The position numbers were made by a program, and so were the translations under genes. Positions 6,520-7,932 of a DNA stretch of 7,932 bases are shown one piece after another. Positions within the stretch are counted from its first letter, which is position 1, and every line of letters begins with the position of its first letter. Source of the DNA: UBA6770 sp965661115 (GTDB lineage: Bacteria > Bacteroidota > Bacteroidia > Flavobacteriales_G > Salibacteraceae); NCBI GenBank assembly GCA_965661115.1, contig CBFICO010000110.1:1-7932 (forward strand), given 5' to 3'. Under the pieces are notes generated by a model. It had not been told where the DNA came from, did not search any database, and worked only from the letters and a program-made list of their open reading frames with translations.

Positions 6520-7659
6520 TTATTCTTCAAATGGGTCTGAGTATTCAGGGTTAGTCGCCAAAGTCGGATCCGTTAATGTTTTAAGGAAGGCAACTAAGCT
6601 TTTCTTATCATCATCGGTTAATCGCAACCCTGTATTTCTTGTTGCAAGCAGTGCTCTATCTAATGTGCTGGACGAATCTATTTGAGAATTATAATGTTCC
6701 ACAACCTCTTCTAAAGTATTAAACCTTCCGTCGTGCATGTAAGGCGGGGTTAATTCTATATTTCTGAGAGATGGTACTTTAAATTTCGCATTATCGCTTG
6801 GGTCATTAGTAACTTTTGCATAGCCTAAATCAACAAATTCTGCGTCGGTATCCAAGCCATTATTCATAAAACGACTATTATCAAAATTAACCCCTCCATG
6901 GCAGTGGGCGCAATCAGCACCAGATTCGTTTGGTAAAAATTCATTGTATTCTTTAAAGAATAAATCGTGTCCTTTCTGTTCTGCAGAAGTGAAAGTTGCT
7001 TTACCTGCCTTTACTTGATCATATTTTGAATCCATCGATAATATGGTTAACATAAATTGCTCCATGGCTAAACCGATTTTTTCCTCTGTGATTTCAGTAG
7101 CTCCAAAGGCCCTCATAAATTGATCTTGGTAGGTTTTTTCATCAGAAAGCTTAGCAATTACATTTTCAAGTTTTTCATTCATTTCAAGAGGATCTTGTAT
7201 GGGTAATAGTGCTTGGTCTCTTAACTGTGGAGCTCTGCCGTCCCAGAAGAACCCCCTTCTATGCCAACCCATATTAAAAATGGCCATTGCTTGCCTGGTG
7301 CCAGGGTTGCCAGCAGTTCCGATGCTAAATCTACGTACATCGTTAAAAGCATCTTTTTGAATGTGGCATGAAGCGCAGGACATTGTTAGATCATTAGATA
7401 GTTTTTTTTCGTAAAATAACATTCTTCCCAGTTGTACTTTTTGCTTCGTCAATTTGTTATCATCTGGAATTAATGGAGGAGGAAAGTTCCCATAATTCAG
7501 ATTATACGGTTCTAAATCTAATTCTACATTGGTTTTGGAAGTATCGGGCGCTTCCGGAATAGTTGGAGTATTTATTTCGGGATTATCTTTTTTACATGCA
7601 GCAATCACCGCGAAAACGAATAGAATTATTACGCTTGTTTTTATGTGTTTATTTTTCAT
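6520..7659 (-). CDS. Di-haem cytochrome c peroxidase / MauG-family lipoprotein
   Basis: This family comprises periplasmic proteins with two c-type haems. Classical members reduce hydrogen peroxide with electrons from cytochrome c or copper proteins, while MauG and MbnH relatives use high-valent haem to oxidise tryptophan or tyrosine residues of a partner protein. The 379-residue protein starts with a signal peptide ending in VIAAC, a good lipobox with Cys22 as the lipidated residue, then a linker rich in Pro and Thr (28-45). The haem sites are CASCH (95-99) and CAHCH (250-254). Other family motifs are LGRMLFYEKKLS (77-88), GFFWDGRA with Trp139 (136-143), QDPLEM (155-160), and KVPSLRNIEL with PYMHDG (294-311), the region that provides the sixth ligand of the C-terminal haem. 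It ends in FLKTLTDP. It follows a paralog by 3 nt. Whether it is a peroxidase or a protein-modifying enzyme cannot be settled here. Confidence 0.92.
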   Translation of the reverse strand: MKNKHIKTSVIILFVFAVIAACKKDNPEINTPTIPEAPDTSKTNVELDLEPYNLNYGNFPPPLIPDDNKLTKQKVQLGRMLFYEKKLSNDLTMSCASCHIQKDAFNDVRRFSIGTAGNPGTRQAMAIFNMGWHRRGFFWDGRAPQLRDQALLPIQDPLEMNEKLENVIAKLSDEKTYQDQFMRAFGATEITEEKIGLAMEQFMLTILSMDSKYDQVKAGKATFTSAEQKGHDLFFKEYNEFLPNESGADCAHCHGGVNFDNSRFMNNGLDTDAEFVDLGYAKVTNDPSDNAKFKVPSLRNIELTPPYMHDGRFNTLEEVVEHYNSQIDSSSTLDRALLATRNTGLRLTDDDKKSLVAFLKTLTDPTLATNPEYSDPFEE

Positions 7660-7662
7660 CTT

Positions 7663-7932
7663 TTAATGTTTTATTAAACTAGTATCTGTAAGAGTTTTTA
7701 AAAATGCAAGTAGCGATGCTTTTTCACTTTTATCTAGGTTTAAATTATTCACCTTTTTATTGTTTTTGTGCTCCATTACACCTTCTGAATAATGATTTAT
7801 TACTTCCTCCAAACTATAAATTGAACCATCGTGCATGTATGGTGCGGTAAGTTCAATGTTTCTTAACGAAGGAACTTTGAATAACGCTCGGTCGGTTTCT
7901 TTTTTAGTGATTCTCATTCGACCTGAATCACT
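7663..7932 (-). CDS. Second MauG/di-haem cytochrome c peroxidase family gene, 5' end cut by window edge
   Basis: Only the last 89 codons are visible; the frame is open to the right edge. The first visible residues SDSGRMRIT continue the family motif DxGRxxIT, so the internal ATG at 7917 is not the start. The segment KVPSLRNIELTAPYMHDG followed by LEEVINHY and LLAFLKTLTD matches the end of the C-terminal haem domain of its downstream neighbour. In the 19-residue KVPSLRN to MHDG block (counting the preceding Phe) 18 positions are identical, whereas the codons often differ and the region between the two motifs (about 25-40 residues) differs in length and sequence. That points to an old duplication and not a recent copy or assembly artefact. 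Its stop is 3 nt before the next start, so both are probably translated from one mRNA. Haem-binding CxxCH sites would lie outside the window. Confidence 0.9.
   Translation of the reverse strand, partial: SDSGRMRITKKETDRALFKVPSLRNIELTAPYMHDGSIYSLEEVINHYSEGVMEHKNNKKVNNLNLDKSEKASLLAFLKTLTDTSLIKH

Noticed and set aside
7663..7917. Independent 84-residue mini-protein with a haem-domain end
   Set aside because: The frame is open to the right edge and the residues before the ATG continue the family motif, so it is the 3' end of a larger gene.
6520..7932. One MauG-type gene broken by a stop into two pieces
   Set aside because: The downstream gene is complete with its own signal peptide and both haem sites, and the upstream piece has its own full C-terminal end, so these are two genes.

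Overview
The window is AT-rich bacterial DNA and most likely comes from a member of the Bacteroidota, near the Flavobacteriales or a related lineage. Three signs support this. Start codons lack clear Shine-Dalgarno sequences. Exact TAnnTTTG boxes, the -7 promoter element of this phylum, lie upstream of hemB and lgt. The proteins also look typical of the group (Lgt with SHGAA instead of HGG, and a MauG-like lipoprotein with a short Cys-Lys-Lys mature N-terminus). The assignment rests on recognition from sequence alone, without a database search.

Left part (1-1287, minus strand): the 5' two thirds of lgt, cut by the window edge, preceded by a LOG-family Rossmann protein gene. Lgt attaches the diacylglyceryl anchor to lipoproteins. 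The LOG-like enzyme is predicted to cleave nucleoside 5'-monophosphates.

Middle part (1390-6449, plus strand): four tightly packed genes, hemB (porphobilinogen synthase), an MscS-type channel, a CorA-type divalent cation transporter and an S9A serine peptidase of the oligopeptidase B type. Gaps are 1 nt, a 26-nt overlap, and 15 nt. A promoter-like TACATTTG lies just upstream of hemB, and a strong symmetrical hairpin flanked by A and T runs lies just after the peptidase. The block therefore looks like one transcription unit of about 5 kb. HemB has the aspartate-rich metal site of the Mg-type enzymes, and CorA is a Mg transporter, so a metal-supply link is conceivable but is inference only.

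Right part (6520-7932, minus strand): two consecutive MauG/di-heme cytochrome c peroxidase family genes, separated by 3 nt. The downstream one is complete, with two CxxCH haem sites and a lipoprotein signal. The upstream one is cut by the window edge, so only its C-terminal haem domain end is visible. They are diverged paralogs in tandem.

Most of the window is ordinary housekeeping. The tandem MauG-like pair is the part most likely to belong to a less well described system, because its partner genes lie outside the right edge. No RNA genes, CRISPR arrays, insertion sequences or phage genes were seen. There is no gene-free stretch longer than about 105 nt.
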